A stretch of 11,272 bases of DNA, from NCBI GenBank assembly GCA_013154135.1, contig JAADDB010000021.1, positions 1 through 11,272 on the forward strand, read 5' to 3'. The notes beneath the pieces were generated by a model. That model was given only the letters and a program-made list of their open reading frames with translations. It was not told where the DNA came from and ran no database searches. The position numbers and the translations under genes are program-made. The stretch is from Chloroflexota bacterium. GTDB taxonomy: Bacteria > Chloroflexota > Anaerolineae > JAADDB01. This document shows, piece after piece, positions 1 to 6,464 of the stretch (positions are counted from its first letter, which is position 1; each line of letters starts with the position of its first letter).

Positions 1-56
1 ATTGGCGGTGGACGGGTTCGCGCCTCGGCGGGACGCCGGCGTTCTCGCCCCGTGCC

Positions 57-115
57 GGGAAAGCGTTTTGTGAGTGATGGCGGGCTGTCCCCGCTGACCA
101 CACAAAACGGTTCCC
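57..115 (-). other. Nested stem-loop in the leader of the leftward transcript
   Basis: Arms CGTTTTGTG (64-72) and CACAAAACG (101-109) are perfectly complementary. They are extended outward by GGGAA (57-61) with TTCCC (111-115), across a small asymmetric internal loop. Inside them lies a second stem, GCGGG (80-84) with CCCGC (90-94) around a 5-nt loop. A 10-bp palindrome, ACGCCGGCGT, lies at 33-42. The structure is downstream of the leftward promoter and so would form in that leader RNA. It matches no riboswitch class I recognise. Confidence 0.5.
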
Positions 116-162
116 GCCGGAAAGAAAACAACAAAATTCAGGAAAACGTCCGTCAGGGATTC

Positions 163-191
163 ATTATAGAGTACGCACAAATGGGGGACAA
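163..191 (-). promoter_or_regulatory. Leftward sigma-70 promoter reading out of the window
   Basis: On the minus strand a perfect -10 box TATAAT (163-168) is preceded, after a 17-bp spacer, by TTGTCC (186-191), which matches 4 of 6 positions of the -35 consensus. Transcription would start near position 155 and run toward position 1, so the gene it serves lies beyond the left edge. The call rests on box match and spacing only. Confidence 0.5.
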
Positions 192-253
192 GGATGGGAG
201 GAGTGAACAGATCCGCACCTTGGCAGCAGTTGACATCCGGATCTAACAAGATC

Positions 254-281
254 TAACGAGTAACGAGTAATGAGTAAAAGG
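254..281 (+). repeat. Heptamer tandem repeat, copy 1
   Basis: Four consecutive 7-mers, TAACGAG, TAACGAG, TAATGAG and TAAAAGG, are followed by GTCCGGCTGAA. The same order (heptamers, then AAGGG, then a short spacer, then CGGCTGAA) recurs in inverted orientation at 347-438, so the two form the arms of an imperfect inverted repeat. The period of 7 and the near-identity of units are directly visible. Confidence 0.75.
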
Positions 282-346
282 GTCCGGCTGAAAACCGCCC
301 CACCTCACGCTGGAGGCGTTTCCCTGTCCAAAACGAACCGCCCCGC

Positions 347-438
347 TTACCCGTTACAACCTCCGCCTATCCAAGCCAACCCCATCCTTCAGCCGATCTT
401 CCCTTAATCGTTCATCGTTACTCGTTACTCGTTAATCC
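347..438 (-). repeat. Dispersed heptamer-plus-arm repeat, copy 2
   Basis: On the minus strand, five 7-mer units (404-438) are followed by AAGGGAAGATC and then GGCTGAAGGATG (383-394), ending near TAACGGGTAA (347-356). The unit closely matches the copy at 9255-9351: heptamers, AAGGG, GGCTGAAGGATG, then about 35 further alignable bases. It overlaps the stop codon of the DUF2061 gene and faces copy 1. Confidence 0.7.
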
Positions 439-725
439 AAATACCCCAGCAATCGGAGCTTCTCGCGGATGCTCTCCACCTCTTCCTGGGGCAATTCCAC
501 GGCCGGGGGGAGGTGCGAGACATCCCGGCGGCGGCCCCAGGTGAGGAGATCCCACACGCGTTCGTGAAGGAAGTAGATGAAGATCTGGACCACGTTGTAG
601 ACCACGGTGATGAACGCGGTCTCCTGCCAGTTGCCCGTGAACGCGTAGGAAATGGCCCCCAGGACAAGGAAGGCCACCACGCGCCAGGAAATCGCTTTGG
701 TCAGGGAACGAGCTTTCGTGTCCAC
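432..725 (-). CDS. DUF2061 small membrane protein
   Basis: A 97-residue protein with the DUF2061 pattern: an N-terminal SLTKAISWR motif, a first membrane segment, the TGN turn, a second membrane segment, then the LHERVWD motif followed by WGR. It is a predicted two-helix inner-membrane protein of unknown function. After WGR comes a charged tail of about 35 residues that looks like a family-external extension. I chose the GTG at 725 because AGGAGG (731-736) lies 5 nt upstream and the family motif begins within a few residues. A longer frame reaches 806 but has no such site and would begin before the transcript start. It follows livF on the same strand after 91 nt and has its own putative promoter. 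The TAA stop lies within a heptamer repeat. Nothing in the sequence ties it to transport. Confidence 0.85.
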   Translation of the reverse strand: MDTKARSLTKAISWRVVAFLVLGAISYAFTGNWQETAFITVVYNVVQIFIYFLHERVWDLLTWGRRRDVSHLPPAVELPQEEVESIREKLRLLGYLD

Positions 726-792
726 ACAATCCTCCTGCTCATGACACGAGATGGGGGCACACCAAAGAGGAGCGCGGTGCAGCCCGCTGCCT

Positions 793-820
793 ATTATAGG
801 CCACACCGCGCGGAACTCAA
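793..820 (-). promoter_or_regulatory. Promoter of the DUF2061 gene overlapping the livF stop
   Basis: On the minus strand a perfect TATAAT (793-798) is preceded by TTGAGT (815-820) with a 16-bp spacer. The -35 box overlaps the livF stop codon (817-819). The -10 box sits inside a 13-bp palindrome (GCCTAT, T, ATAGGC; 789-801), and arms GCGCGGTG (772-779) and CACCGCGC (804-811) flank it, which could mark an operator. The predicted start near 786 gives a leader of about 60 nt. Confidence 0.6.
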
Positions 821-1554
821 ATCCAGAAGGCCTTCTTCAAATCCGCAACAATCTCCTCGACCGGACCCTCCGTCTTATTGCGGCCCAAGTCCAGGATGTA
901 CACGTAATCGGCTATGCGCAAAGCATGACGGATTTCCTGGTCTACCAACACAATCGTCTTGCCCTCATTGTCCCGCAGATCCCGCAGCATCTGGTAGACC
1001 TCGCGCTTCAGCAGCTTAGCCAGCCCCGCGGTGGGCTCGTCCACCAGAATGACCTCGGGATCCGTCATCAACGTGCGGGCCAGCTCCACCATGCGCTGCT
1101 GCCCGCCGGAGAGTTCTCCCACCGGCTGTTTGCGCTTTTCCCGCAGGATGGGAAAGCGTTCGAAGTTCTCCTCCAATTTGCGCCGCAAACGCTCCTTATC
1201 GTGGCGGAAGGTCCATCCCCCCAGGAGAATGTTCTCCTCCACACTCATCCAGCGGAAAATGCTCATGTGCTGAGGGATGTAGGCCAGGCCCAAGGTGATC
1301 CGCTTGTGAGTGGGCGTGTCCAGGATACTTTTACCGTTCAGGCGGATATCCCCCGCGTTGGGGCGAAGGAATCCGAAAATGGCCTTGAGAAGGGTGGACT
1401 TCCCCACCCCGTTGGCACCGAGAATGGTGGTGATCTTCCCCTTTTCCGCGTACATGTGGACGCCTTGGAGGATGTTCAAGTCCCGGTAGTACCCTACGTA
1501 GAGGTCTTCCACTTCCAGGATATAATTTCCTCGGGCTGCTCCGTTTGTGCTCAT
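817..1554 (-). CDS. livF: Branched-chain amino acid ABC transporter ATPase LivF
   Basis: One of the two ATP-hydrolysing subunits (245 aa) of the amino-acid importer encoded by this cluster. Visible motifs are Walker A GANGVGKST (46-54), Q-loop IPQ near 93-95, signature LSGGQQ (148-153) and Walker B VILVDEP (168-174). The position usually held by the switch His is Gln (VDQE, Q206), which is normal for LivF and distinguishes it from LivG. The ATG at 1554 is preferred to a TTG one codon upstream because AGGAGG (1560-1565) is then spaced 5 nt. It is the last transporter gene, 65 nt after livG, and the gap contains a hairpin. The start and all motifs are intact. Confidence 0.93.
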   Translation of the reverse strand: MSTNGAARGNYILEVEDLYVGYYRDLNILQGVHMYAEKGKITTILGANGVGKSTLLKAIFGFLRPNAGDIRLNGKSILDTPTHKRITLGLAYIPQHMSIFRWMSVEENILLGGWTFRHDKERLRRKLEENFERFPILREKRKQPVGELSGGQQRMVELARTLMTDPEVILVDEPTAGLAKLLKREVYQMLRDLRDNEGKTIVLVDQEIRHALRIADYVYILDLGRNKTEGPVEEIVADLKKAFWI

Positions 1555-1592
1555 CAAAACCTCCTTGGCACCTGAAACTGAGAGATGGTACA

Positions 1593-1612
1593 GCCGCGGA
1601 GCTCTCCGCGGC
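1593..1612 (-). other. Intercistronic hairpin between livG and livF
   Basis: A perfect 8-bp stem, GCCGCGGA (1593-1600) with TCCGCGGC (1605-1612), closes a 4-nt loop. On the minus strand it is not followed by a T tract, so it is more likely a message-stabilising or processing element than a terminator. It lies between the livG stop and the livF ribosome-binding site. Confidence 0.55.
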
Positions 1613-1619
1613 CCGCGCG

Positions 1620-2372
1620 TTAAATGAGATCTTCCTCGTCATCCCGGCCCAGGTAGGCTTCGATCACCTGGGGGTCTTCCTTCACCACCTCCGGGGGACC
1701 GTCCGCGATGACTTCCCCGAAGTTCAGGACGATGAGGCGTTCACTCAGGGTGAAGATGGATTCCATGTCGTGGCTGATGAGGATGATGGCTTTGCCCTCC
1801 CCCCGGACCCGTTGGATGTAGCCGTAGATGGTGCGCTGGAGTTTCGGATGCACACCGGCAAAGGGCTCGTCCAGGATGATGAGGTCGGGTTCCAACATGA
1901 GGAGCCGGGCCAATTCCAGGAGTTTCTGCTGACCGCCGGAGAGGTTGCTGCCCATCTCATATCGCAGGTGGTCGATGGTGAGGAACTTCATGATCTCCAG
2001 GGCTTTCTTCTCCAGCTCCTTCCGGCTCATGTAAGGGTGCTTCACCAGGCCCGGAGCCAGCATGTTCTCCAACACCGTCATGCGCCGGAAAGCCCGGGTC
2101 ACCTGAAAGGTGCGGCCGATGCCCAAACGCGCGATGTGGTACGGCCGTAAGGGATCTATCCGTCGCCCGTTGAACCACACCTCCCCCTTTGTGGGCTTGA
2201 GGAGGCCGGTGATAATGTTCGTCAGCGTGGTCTTGCCGGCCCCGTTGGGACCGATGAGCCCCACCAGTTGGGGGCCTTCAATGGTAAAGGAAACGCCGGC
2301 CAGTGCTTGGAGGCCTCCGAAATTCTTCACCACATTTCGCACTTCCAGACGAATCGTGCCATTTTGACTCAT
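1620..2372 (-). CDS. livG: Branched-chain amino acid ABC transporter ATPase LivG
   Basis: The second ATPase subunit (250 aa) of the importer, expected to pair with LivF on the cytoplasmic face of LivHM. Motifs are Walker A GPNGAGKTT (41-49), the Q-loop with Q90 in GRTFQ, signature LSGGQQ (144-149), Walker B LIILDEP (164-170) and the switch histidine H201 in SHDM. The GRTFQ stretch before the helical region and a C-terminal EVVKEDPQVIEAYLG are typical of LivG. The ATG at 2372 has a GGGGGAG site upstream and lies only 12 nt after the livM stop, so the two are probably translated in tandem. An acidic C-terminal tail (DDEED) follows the usual family end. No defect is seen. Confidence 0.93.
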   Translation of the reverse strand: MSQNGTIRLEVRNVVKNFGGLQALAGVSFTIEGPQLVGLIGPNGAGKTTLTNIITGLLKPTKGEVWFNGRRIDPLRPYHIARLGIGRTFQVTRAFRRMTVLENMLAPGLVKHPYMSRKELEKKALEIMKFLTIDHLRYEMGSNLSGGQQKLLELARLLMLEPDLIILDEPFAGVHPKLQRTIYGYIQRVRGEGKAIILISHDMESIFTLSERLIVLNFGEVIADGPPEVVKEDPQVIEAYLGRDDEEDLI

Positions 2373-2384
2373 TGCTACTCCCCC

Positions 2385-3569
2385 TTACGAGGTCGGTTCT
2401 TGCGGGTTACCTGCCTCCGCCTGGGACCCGATAGCCTGCACATCGTCCACCGCGTCCATATCCCGTTCGGCCTGGAACCGCTGGGCCACGGATTCCACGG
2501 CCTCGCGGCGGGCCAGCCAATCGATAATCGGTGAGATAAGGCCGTTCTGCCAGAAACGGAGGGTCAGCATCAGCAGGAGCCCAAAGCCCACCATACGCCA
2601 CGCGTTGGTCCGCAGCACCCCCGCGTGCAAGTCCACGGAAAAGCCCCAATCGTTCAGGAACAGGAGATGCTGGAGCACCGCGGTGGGCAGCGGGATCTGC
2701 TGGAGCCATTCCAAGGAGAAGTGGATGAAAATGGCTCCCAGGGCCGCGCCGATGAGATTCTGGCTCCCTCCGATCACGGCCATGGCGATGATAAGACTCA
2801 TGCGCCCGATCTGCATCTGGTCCGGCACGATGAGGCCGATGAAGTGGTGGAACACGATGCCCGCGAAACCCGCGATCATGGAGCTGACCACGAACGCGAG
2901 GACGCGCGTGTTCACCACGTGCACACCTAGCGCGGCCGCGGCCTCCTCATCCTCCCGCACCGCGCGGAAGAAAATGCCGAAGCGGGAGCGGACCAACAAG
3001 AACATGAACAGGAGCGCGGCCACAAAGAGGAAGGCCATGGTGTAATAGGCCGGAATGTACACATTCGCATCCCAGAAGGGCACAATCGTCCTTAACAGAT
3101 TCTGCAGCCAACCGGGAAACGTGTATGTGGGCAATTCCAGACCGTTGGGTCCGCCGGTGAACTTCACCTCCGCCTTCACCACCAGGCGGAAGATCTCCGC
3201 GAACGCGATGGTGAACAGGGCCAAGTACACAGCCCGCAAGCGCAGACAGAGGTAGCCGATGATCAGCCCCACCACCCCTGTGATGAGCACACCGCCGATG
3301 GTGGCCTGCCAGGGGGCGAACCCCATATCCCGAATGAGAATCCCCGCCGCGTACGTGCCCAACCCCATAAAGGCCATATGAGCAAAGGAGAACTGGCCTG
3401 TGTAGCCGGCCAACAGGGACCAGCTGGAAGCCAGGATCGCGTAAAAAAGGGCCGTCATGCCGACCAGGACCCAATAGGGCTGAAGGTTCACCAGGCGGGG
3501 GTAGAAAATAAGGCCGACAAGAAACAAGGCCGTAAGAGCCCATAGGATGTAAATACGGCGGAATTTCAT
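2385..3569 (-). CDS. livM: Branched-chain amino acid ABC transporter permease LivM
   Basis: A polytopic membrane protein (394 aa), one half of the translocation channel. Near residues 50-85 it has the LivM hallmark SLLAGYTGQFSFAHMAFMG, and in the central cytoplasmic loop the ATPase-coupling region VREDEEAAAALGVHVVNTRV followed by SSMIAGFAG. I count about nine to ten hydrophobic segments. The open frame continues upstream, but the ATG at 3569 has GGAGG spaced 5 nt and overlaps the livH stop as ATGA (3566-3569), a translational-coupling arrangement. After the last membrane segment there is a hydrophilic, Glu/Gln-rich tail of about 50 residues (from near DWLARREAVES), longer than I expect for LivM. 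Its role is unknown. Confidence 0.92.
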   Translation of the reverse strand: MKFRRIYILWALTALFLVGLIFYPRLVNLQPYWVLVGMTALFYAILASSWSLLAGYTGQFSFAHMAFMGLGTYAAGILIRDMGFAPWQATIGGVLITGVVGLIIGYLCLRLRAVYLALFTIAFAEIFRLVVKAEVKFTGGPNGLELPTYTFPGWLQNLLRTIVPFWDANVYIPAYYTMAFLFVAALLFMFLLVRSRFGIFFRAVREDEEAAAALGVHVVNTRVLAFVVSSMIAGFAGIVFHHFIGLIVPDQMQIGRMSLIIAMAVIGGSQNLIGAALGAIFIHFSLEWLQQIPLPTAVLQHLLFLNDWGFSVDLHAGVLRTNAWRMVGFGLLLMLTLRFWQNGLISPIIDWLARREAVESVAQRFQAERDMDAVDDVQAIGSQAEAGNPQEPTS

Positions 3570-4576
3570 AGTTTCCTCCCGAACAGACCGGTGGGTTTCA
3601 GCCAGAGAACAAGGGCAAAGATGACCAGACCGAACACATCCCTGTACGCCTGAGCCCGTGCCGGGTCGGGGAAGAGCCCGGTACCCAGGGATTCCACCAC
3701 ACCCAGGATCAAACCGCCGACCAGAGAGCCGGGGATAGAGCCCATACCGCCCAGCACAATGATGACAAAGGACTTGGCCGAAGCAGGCACCCCGACCCAA
3801 GGCACCCAGGAGAAGACCGTCACCAACACCGCGCCGGCCAGACCCGCGAGCATCGCGCCCATGCCAAAGGCCAGCGTGTTCATGTTCAAGGGATTAATAC
3901 CCACCACCGCGGCCGCGTTGCGGTCCTGGCTCACCGCCTGGAGCGCCCACCCCGTCCACGTGCGGTACATAAACCACAACACCGCGGCCAGGGCCAAAAG
4001 CGCAATAATCGCCGCGAAAATACGTCCCCCGCTCAACGGGATATTCCCCAAGAACAACGTCGTCTTCGTCGTCCGGATAAAGCCCAAATCGATCTTGGGG
4101 AAACTCCAGAACCGGGGTGCCTTCTTCGGGAACGGCCCCATAATGCCCAACATGACAAACTGCAAGAAGAAGGACAAGCCGAACGTGATGAGAATCGCGT
4201 ATTCGCTGGGACGTTCCACCTGTCCTTTGGCCATGGGCTGGAGGAAGAGCCGTTCAAACACCGCGCCGATGACGAACGTCACCAACGCGGCCACCACAAT
4301 GGCCAACAGCCCCGGAAACCCCTTGTAATGATGGAGGATAGCGTAGACCACGTACCCCCCGATCATGTAAAACTCCCCGTGGGCAAAGCTCACGATGTTC
4401 AACACCGAAAAGATCAACGTGAGCCCCAACGCCATCAGCGCGTAGATCACACCGATGAGCAGGCCCTCCAGGATCAAGCGGACGATGTACGTCCCCGTGA
4501 TTTGGAACTTGAAAAGCGCGTCCAACCACATGTGGAAGTGCATCGCGTGTAATAGAACATCTGGTAGAGGCCACAT
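3566..4576 (-). CDS. livH: Branched-chain amino acid ABC transporter permease LivH
   Basis: The partner permease of LivM (336 aa). Family features are LIGVIYALMALGLTLIFSVL followed by NIVSFAHGEFYMIGGY near residues 40-75, a long central loop, and the ATPase-coupling stretch AVSQDRNAAAVVGIN with GAMLAGLAG after it. It ends with the typical WLKPTGLFGRK. About eight hydrophobic segments are visible. The ATG at 4576 is chosen because GGAGAG lies 6 nt upstream; the internal ATG codons have no such site. The N-terminus is about 28 residues longer than compact LivH proteins and carries two further Met residues, so a shorter product is possible. It is separated from the binding-protein gene by 274 nt holding two hairpins and overlaps livM by 4 nt. 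Confidence 0.92.
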   Translation of the reverse strand: MWPLPDVLLHAMHFHMWLDALFKFQITGTYIVRLILEGLLIGVIYALMALGLTLIFSVLNIVSFAHGEFYMIGGYVVYAILHHYKGFPGLLAIVVAALVTFVIGAVFERLFLQPMAKGQVERPSEYAILITFGLSFFLQFVMLGIMGPFPKKAPRFWSFPKIDLGFIRTTKTTLFLGNIPLSGGRIFAAIIALLALAAVLWFMYRTWTGWALQAVSQDRNAAAVVGINPLNMNTLAFGMGAMLAGLAGAVLVTVFSWVPWVGVPASAKSFVIIVLGGMGSIPGSLVGGLILGVVESLGTGLFPDPARAQAYRDVFGLVIFALVLWLKPTGLFGRKL

Positions 4577-4592
4577 CTTGCTCTCTCCGTGA

Positions 4593-4609
4593 AAATGAGT
4601 GACGAGTCA
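4593..4609 (+). repeat. Degenerate heptamer fragment upstream of livH
   Basis: The sequence ATGAGTGACGAGTCAT resembles two units of the TAACGAG/TAATGAG heptamer with one substitution each. It lies just upstream of the livH ribosome-binding site. It is short enough to be chance, but the same pattern occurs at three other places in the window. Confidence 0.3.
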
Positions 4610-4717
4610 TCTGATGAACATAAGCGGGATGAGCCCGGCGTCCGACCGCCAGGCTATCAACCGTGGTCCACCGTCAGGGCCCATTCATGCCCTGGAGTAG
4701 GAAAGGGTTTTGCACGG

Positions 4718-4750
4718 GTTGGTGGCGGACGGAACCCGCCCGCCACCAAC
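4718..4750 (-). other. GC-rich hairpin in the binding protein-livH gap
   Basis: GTTGGTGGCGG (4718-4728) and CCGCCACCAAC (4740-4750) form a perfect 11-bp stem around an 11-nt loop. No T tract follows on the minus strand. It is the second of two stem-loops a transcript from the binding-protein gene must pass before livH. Confidence 0.6.
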
Positions 4751-4797
4751 GCCAAACAGCACTGCCCAGGAGCAGTACCCCATGCCCCATTACGGAA

Positions 4798-4831
4798 ACC
4801 GCTCCAAAATCCCGGGGGATTTTGGAGCGGT
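4798..4831 (-). terminator. Strong hairpin after the binding-protein gene (attenuator or stabiliser)
   Basis: A perfect 16-bp inverted repeat, 4798-4813 against 4816-4831, with only 2 nt between the arms (a real RNA loop would open a few more pairs). It begins 19 nt after the stop codon of the binding-protein gene. On the minus strand it is followed by only TTCCG, so full termination is doubtful. Partial termination or 3'-end protection of the binding-protein message fits better, as is known for binding-protein genes that lead transporter operons. A 16-bp palindrome (4826-4841) overlaps one arm and offers an alternative pairing. Confidence 0.65.
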
Positions 4832-4850
4832 CCGGACCGCTGCGCCGGGT

Positions 4851-6338
4851 TTAGGGCTTCACAGGAGGCTCGGTGCCCGGCACAATGTAATCGGTGCCGC
4901 AGGTGCGGTAGTTCTCGGGCCAGATGACACACGCGTTGTCCACCGGCTGCCCTTCCTGCCAGTACTGGAGGAAGAGGATGGCCGGGTCCGGCCACTGATG
5001 CCACATCCAGGCAGGCTCATCCTTGGGCACCGGCTTCTTGGTGCCGTAGAGGAAGTAGTAGATGCCCTGAGCGCCCTGGAAACCGTTCTCCCGGCTGTCC
5101 CAGGACTCCATGGCCGCGATGAGGTCTTCGGTCTTCAGGCTCTGGGCCTTTTCAATGGCCGCGGCCACGAGCATGAGCGCGTCGTACTGCTCAAACGCGT
5201 AGGACTCGGGGAAGCGGTCGGGATCCTTGGTGGCCTTCTTGTAATCCTCGATGAAGCGCTGGGCCACCGGGTTGTCCTTGGTCAGAGCGGGCACCACGCC
5301 CACCCGGCGGAAGGCCATGTAATTGCCGTCGGGCACGTTGGACCAGAACTCGGTGTGGTTGGCCGCGACCTGGTTGGCCACAAAGATCAGGTCCTCGGCC
5401 GGGGCCAGACCACCTTCCACGGCCTGCTCTTCGAAGTTGTAGGACGTCTCGCCCGTGATGAGGACCAGCACACCCTTCTTGCCTTCCCGCTGCTGCACAT
5501 CCTGCACGATGCGGGAGACAAGGGCGGAGAAGTCCTGGGTCCCCTGCTCGGCCAGGTAGATTTCGGATTCGATACCCAGCTTGCCCAGGCGCTCCTTTGT
5601 CGCCTCGGACGCGGGCACGCCGTAATCCGTGTTCTCGGCCACGATGGCCACCCACTTCACGCCCAGGTCGGAGAAGAACTTCGCGTCCGCCTGTGCGACC
5701 ATGGAGGAAGCGGGCGCGATGCGGAAGACTTCGGGGTACTGGGCCGCGGTGATCTTGTCATTCCACGTCTCCGCGAACACGGCCAACACACCGTACTGGT
5801 GAGCGACCTCCTTCTCCTGCACACCCGCGGCGCTGTGGTACTCACCCGCGATCGCGTTCACACACTCCTGGGTGATCAAGTACTCCGCGCCCGCGCGGCC
5901 CCGCTCGGGCAGACCGGAGGTGTCGTAGAAGACCACATCCACCGGGTACTTGCCCATGATGCCGCCCTTCTCGTTGATGTGGTTCACCGCGATGTTGGCC
6001 GCGATCTGCATGGCCTGCCCACCTGTCACCGAACCGGGAGCGGAGAGGGGCACGGGCACACCGATTTTGATGACCCCCTTCTCGCCCAGCTGGTCAAAGG
6101 ACTCGGGTGCGCACTTCCCCTTCGCGGGCGTCACCTCCACGGTCTTCACCACCTCTTTGGTGATCACCTTCTCGATTTCCTTGGTGACCACCTTCTCCAC
6201 CTCTTTCGTGACAACCTTTTCCACCTCCTTGGTCACCACCACCGTCTCTATCACCTTCTCAGGCGTGGGCTGCGGGCACGCAGCCAGGACCAGGGAGGCC
6301 ACAATGAGAACCGCCAACAAAAGAACCCATCGTTTCAT
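4851..6338 (-). CDS. Amino-acid-binding lipoprotein of the Liv-type transporter
   Basis: The extracytoplasmic binding component (495 aa) that delivers ligand to LivHM; belongs to the type-I periplasmic-binding (Leu/Ile/Val-binding) family. Residues 1-20 form a lipoprotein signal with lipobox LAAC, so C21 should be lipidated and the protein membrane-anchored. Residues 22-72 form a low-complexity linker dominated by the repeating octad TKEVEKVV/TKEIEKVI. The folded domain begins near 88 with VIKIGVPVPLSAPGS and continues through GGQAMQIAANIAVNHINEKGGI and a hinge region around FRIAPASS. The ATG at 6338 has GGAGG 6 nt upstream and directly starts a KRW-hydrophobic signal; an open frame 13 codons longer would spoil it. 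It precedes livHMGF. Ligand specificity cannot be read from the sequence, and family members bind branched-chain or polar amino acids, amides, urea and others. Confidence 0.9.
   Translation of the reverse strand: MKRWVLLLAVLIVASLVLAACPQPTPEKVIETVVVTKEVEKVVTKEVEKVVTKEIEKVITKEVVKTVEVTPAKGKCAPESFDQLGEKGVIKIGVPVPLSAPGSVTGGQAMQIAANIAVNHINEKGGIMGKYPVDVVFYDTSGLPERGRAGAEYLITQECVNAIAGEYHSAAGVQEKEVAHQYGVLAVFAETWNDKITAAQYPEVFRIAPASSMVAQADAKFFSDLGVKWVAIVAENTDYGVPASEATKERLGKLGIESEIYLAEQGTQDFSALVSRIVQDVQQREGKKGVLVLITGETSYNFEEQAVEGGLAPAEDLIFVANQVAANHTEFWSNVPDGNYMAFRRVGVVPALTKDNPVAQRFIEDYKKATKDPDRFPESYAFEQYDALMLVAAAIEKAQSLKTEDLIAAMESWDSRENGFQGAQGIYYFLYGTKKPVPKDEPAWMWHQWPDPAILFLQYWQEGQPVDNACVIWPENYRTCGTDYIVPGTEPPVKP
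6138..6233 (-). repeat. 24-bp tandem repeat encoding the octad linker
   Basis: Within the binding-protein gene, roughly four 24-bp units encode the TKEVEKVV-type octads. The units differ mainly at third codon positions, which suggests selection on the peptide rather than a recent expansion. The peptide is probably an extended or helical spacer between lipid anchor and binding domain. Confidence 0.6.
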
Positions 6339-6464
6339 GACTCTCCTCCTTTGCGCGTAAGATCTGAACAAGGCCATCTACTCTTCCCATCCCCTGAGGG
6401 GAAAGGCTCCCAATCTCACGTCCCCTGTGGTGTGGGGGCTCAACACGATGCCTGACGATGCCGT
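6339..6464 (-). other. iclR to binding-protein gap with a palindrome and a short direct repeat
   Basis: The 126-nt gap contains a 13-bp palindrome, TCCCCT-G-AGGGGA (6390-6402), and a direct repeat ACGATGCC (6445-6452 and 6455-6462) just past the iclR stop. I found no convincing -35/-10 pair on the minus strand here. The palindrome could be an operator or a weak hairpin. Confidence 0.35.

Larger units (their letters stand above)
1..431. other. Non-coding left end with promoter and repeats
   Basis: I see no credible coding region here. The one rightward open frame (52-246) lacks a ribosome-binding site and a recognisable product, and it crosses the hairpin and the leftward promoter. The stretch holds the leftward promoter, its structured leader, a 10-bp direct repeat (GATCTAACAA at 240-249, GATCTAACGA at 250-259) and two facing copies of a heptamer-containing repeat. 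Confidence 0.55.

Noticed and set aside
230..235. TTGACA on the plus strand as a -35 box
   Set aside because: No acceptable -10 box 15-19 bp downstream. The same applies to TTGACA at 7360-7365.
52..246. 64-codon open frame on the plus strand
   Set aside because: No ribosome-binding site, no recognisable sequence, and it crosses hairpins and the leftward promoter.
254..438. Possible CRISPR array
   Set aside because: The units are 7 bp and contiguous, without unique spacers of the required length, and no cas gene is present.
726..806. Longer N-terminus of the DUF2061 protein
   Set aside because: It would start upstream of the predicted transcript start. The GTG at 725 has AGGAGG at the right distance and begins the conserved domain.
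751..1575. Open frame of 274 codons on the plus strand
   Set aside because: Antisense shadow of livF. The minus-strand frame has all ATPase motifs.
3570..3800. N-terminal extension of livM
   Set aside because: Low-complexity Gly/Arg/Cys-rich translation inside livH. The ATG at 3569 has a good ribosome-binding site and an ATGA overlap.
4710..6455. Very long open frame (581 codons) on the plus strand
   Set aside because: It lies antisense to the clear binding-protein gene. Its translation is rich in His, Gly, Leu and Val from codon complementarity, has no domain, and runs through both the hairpin and the iclR gap.
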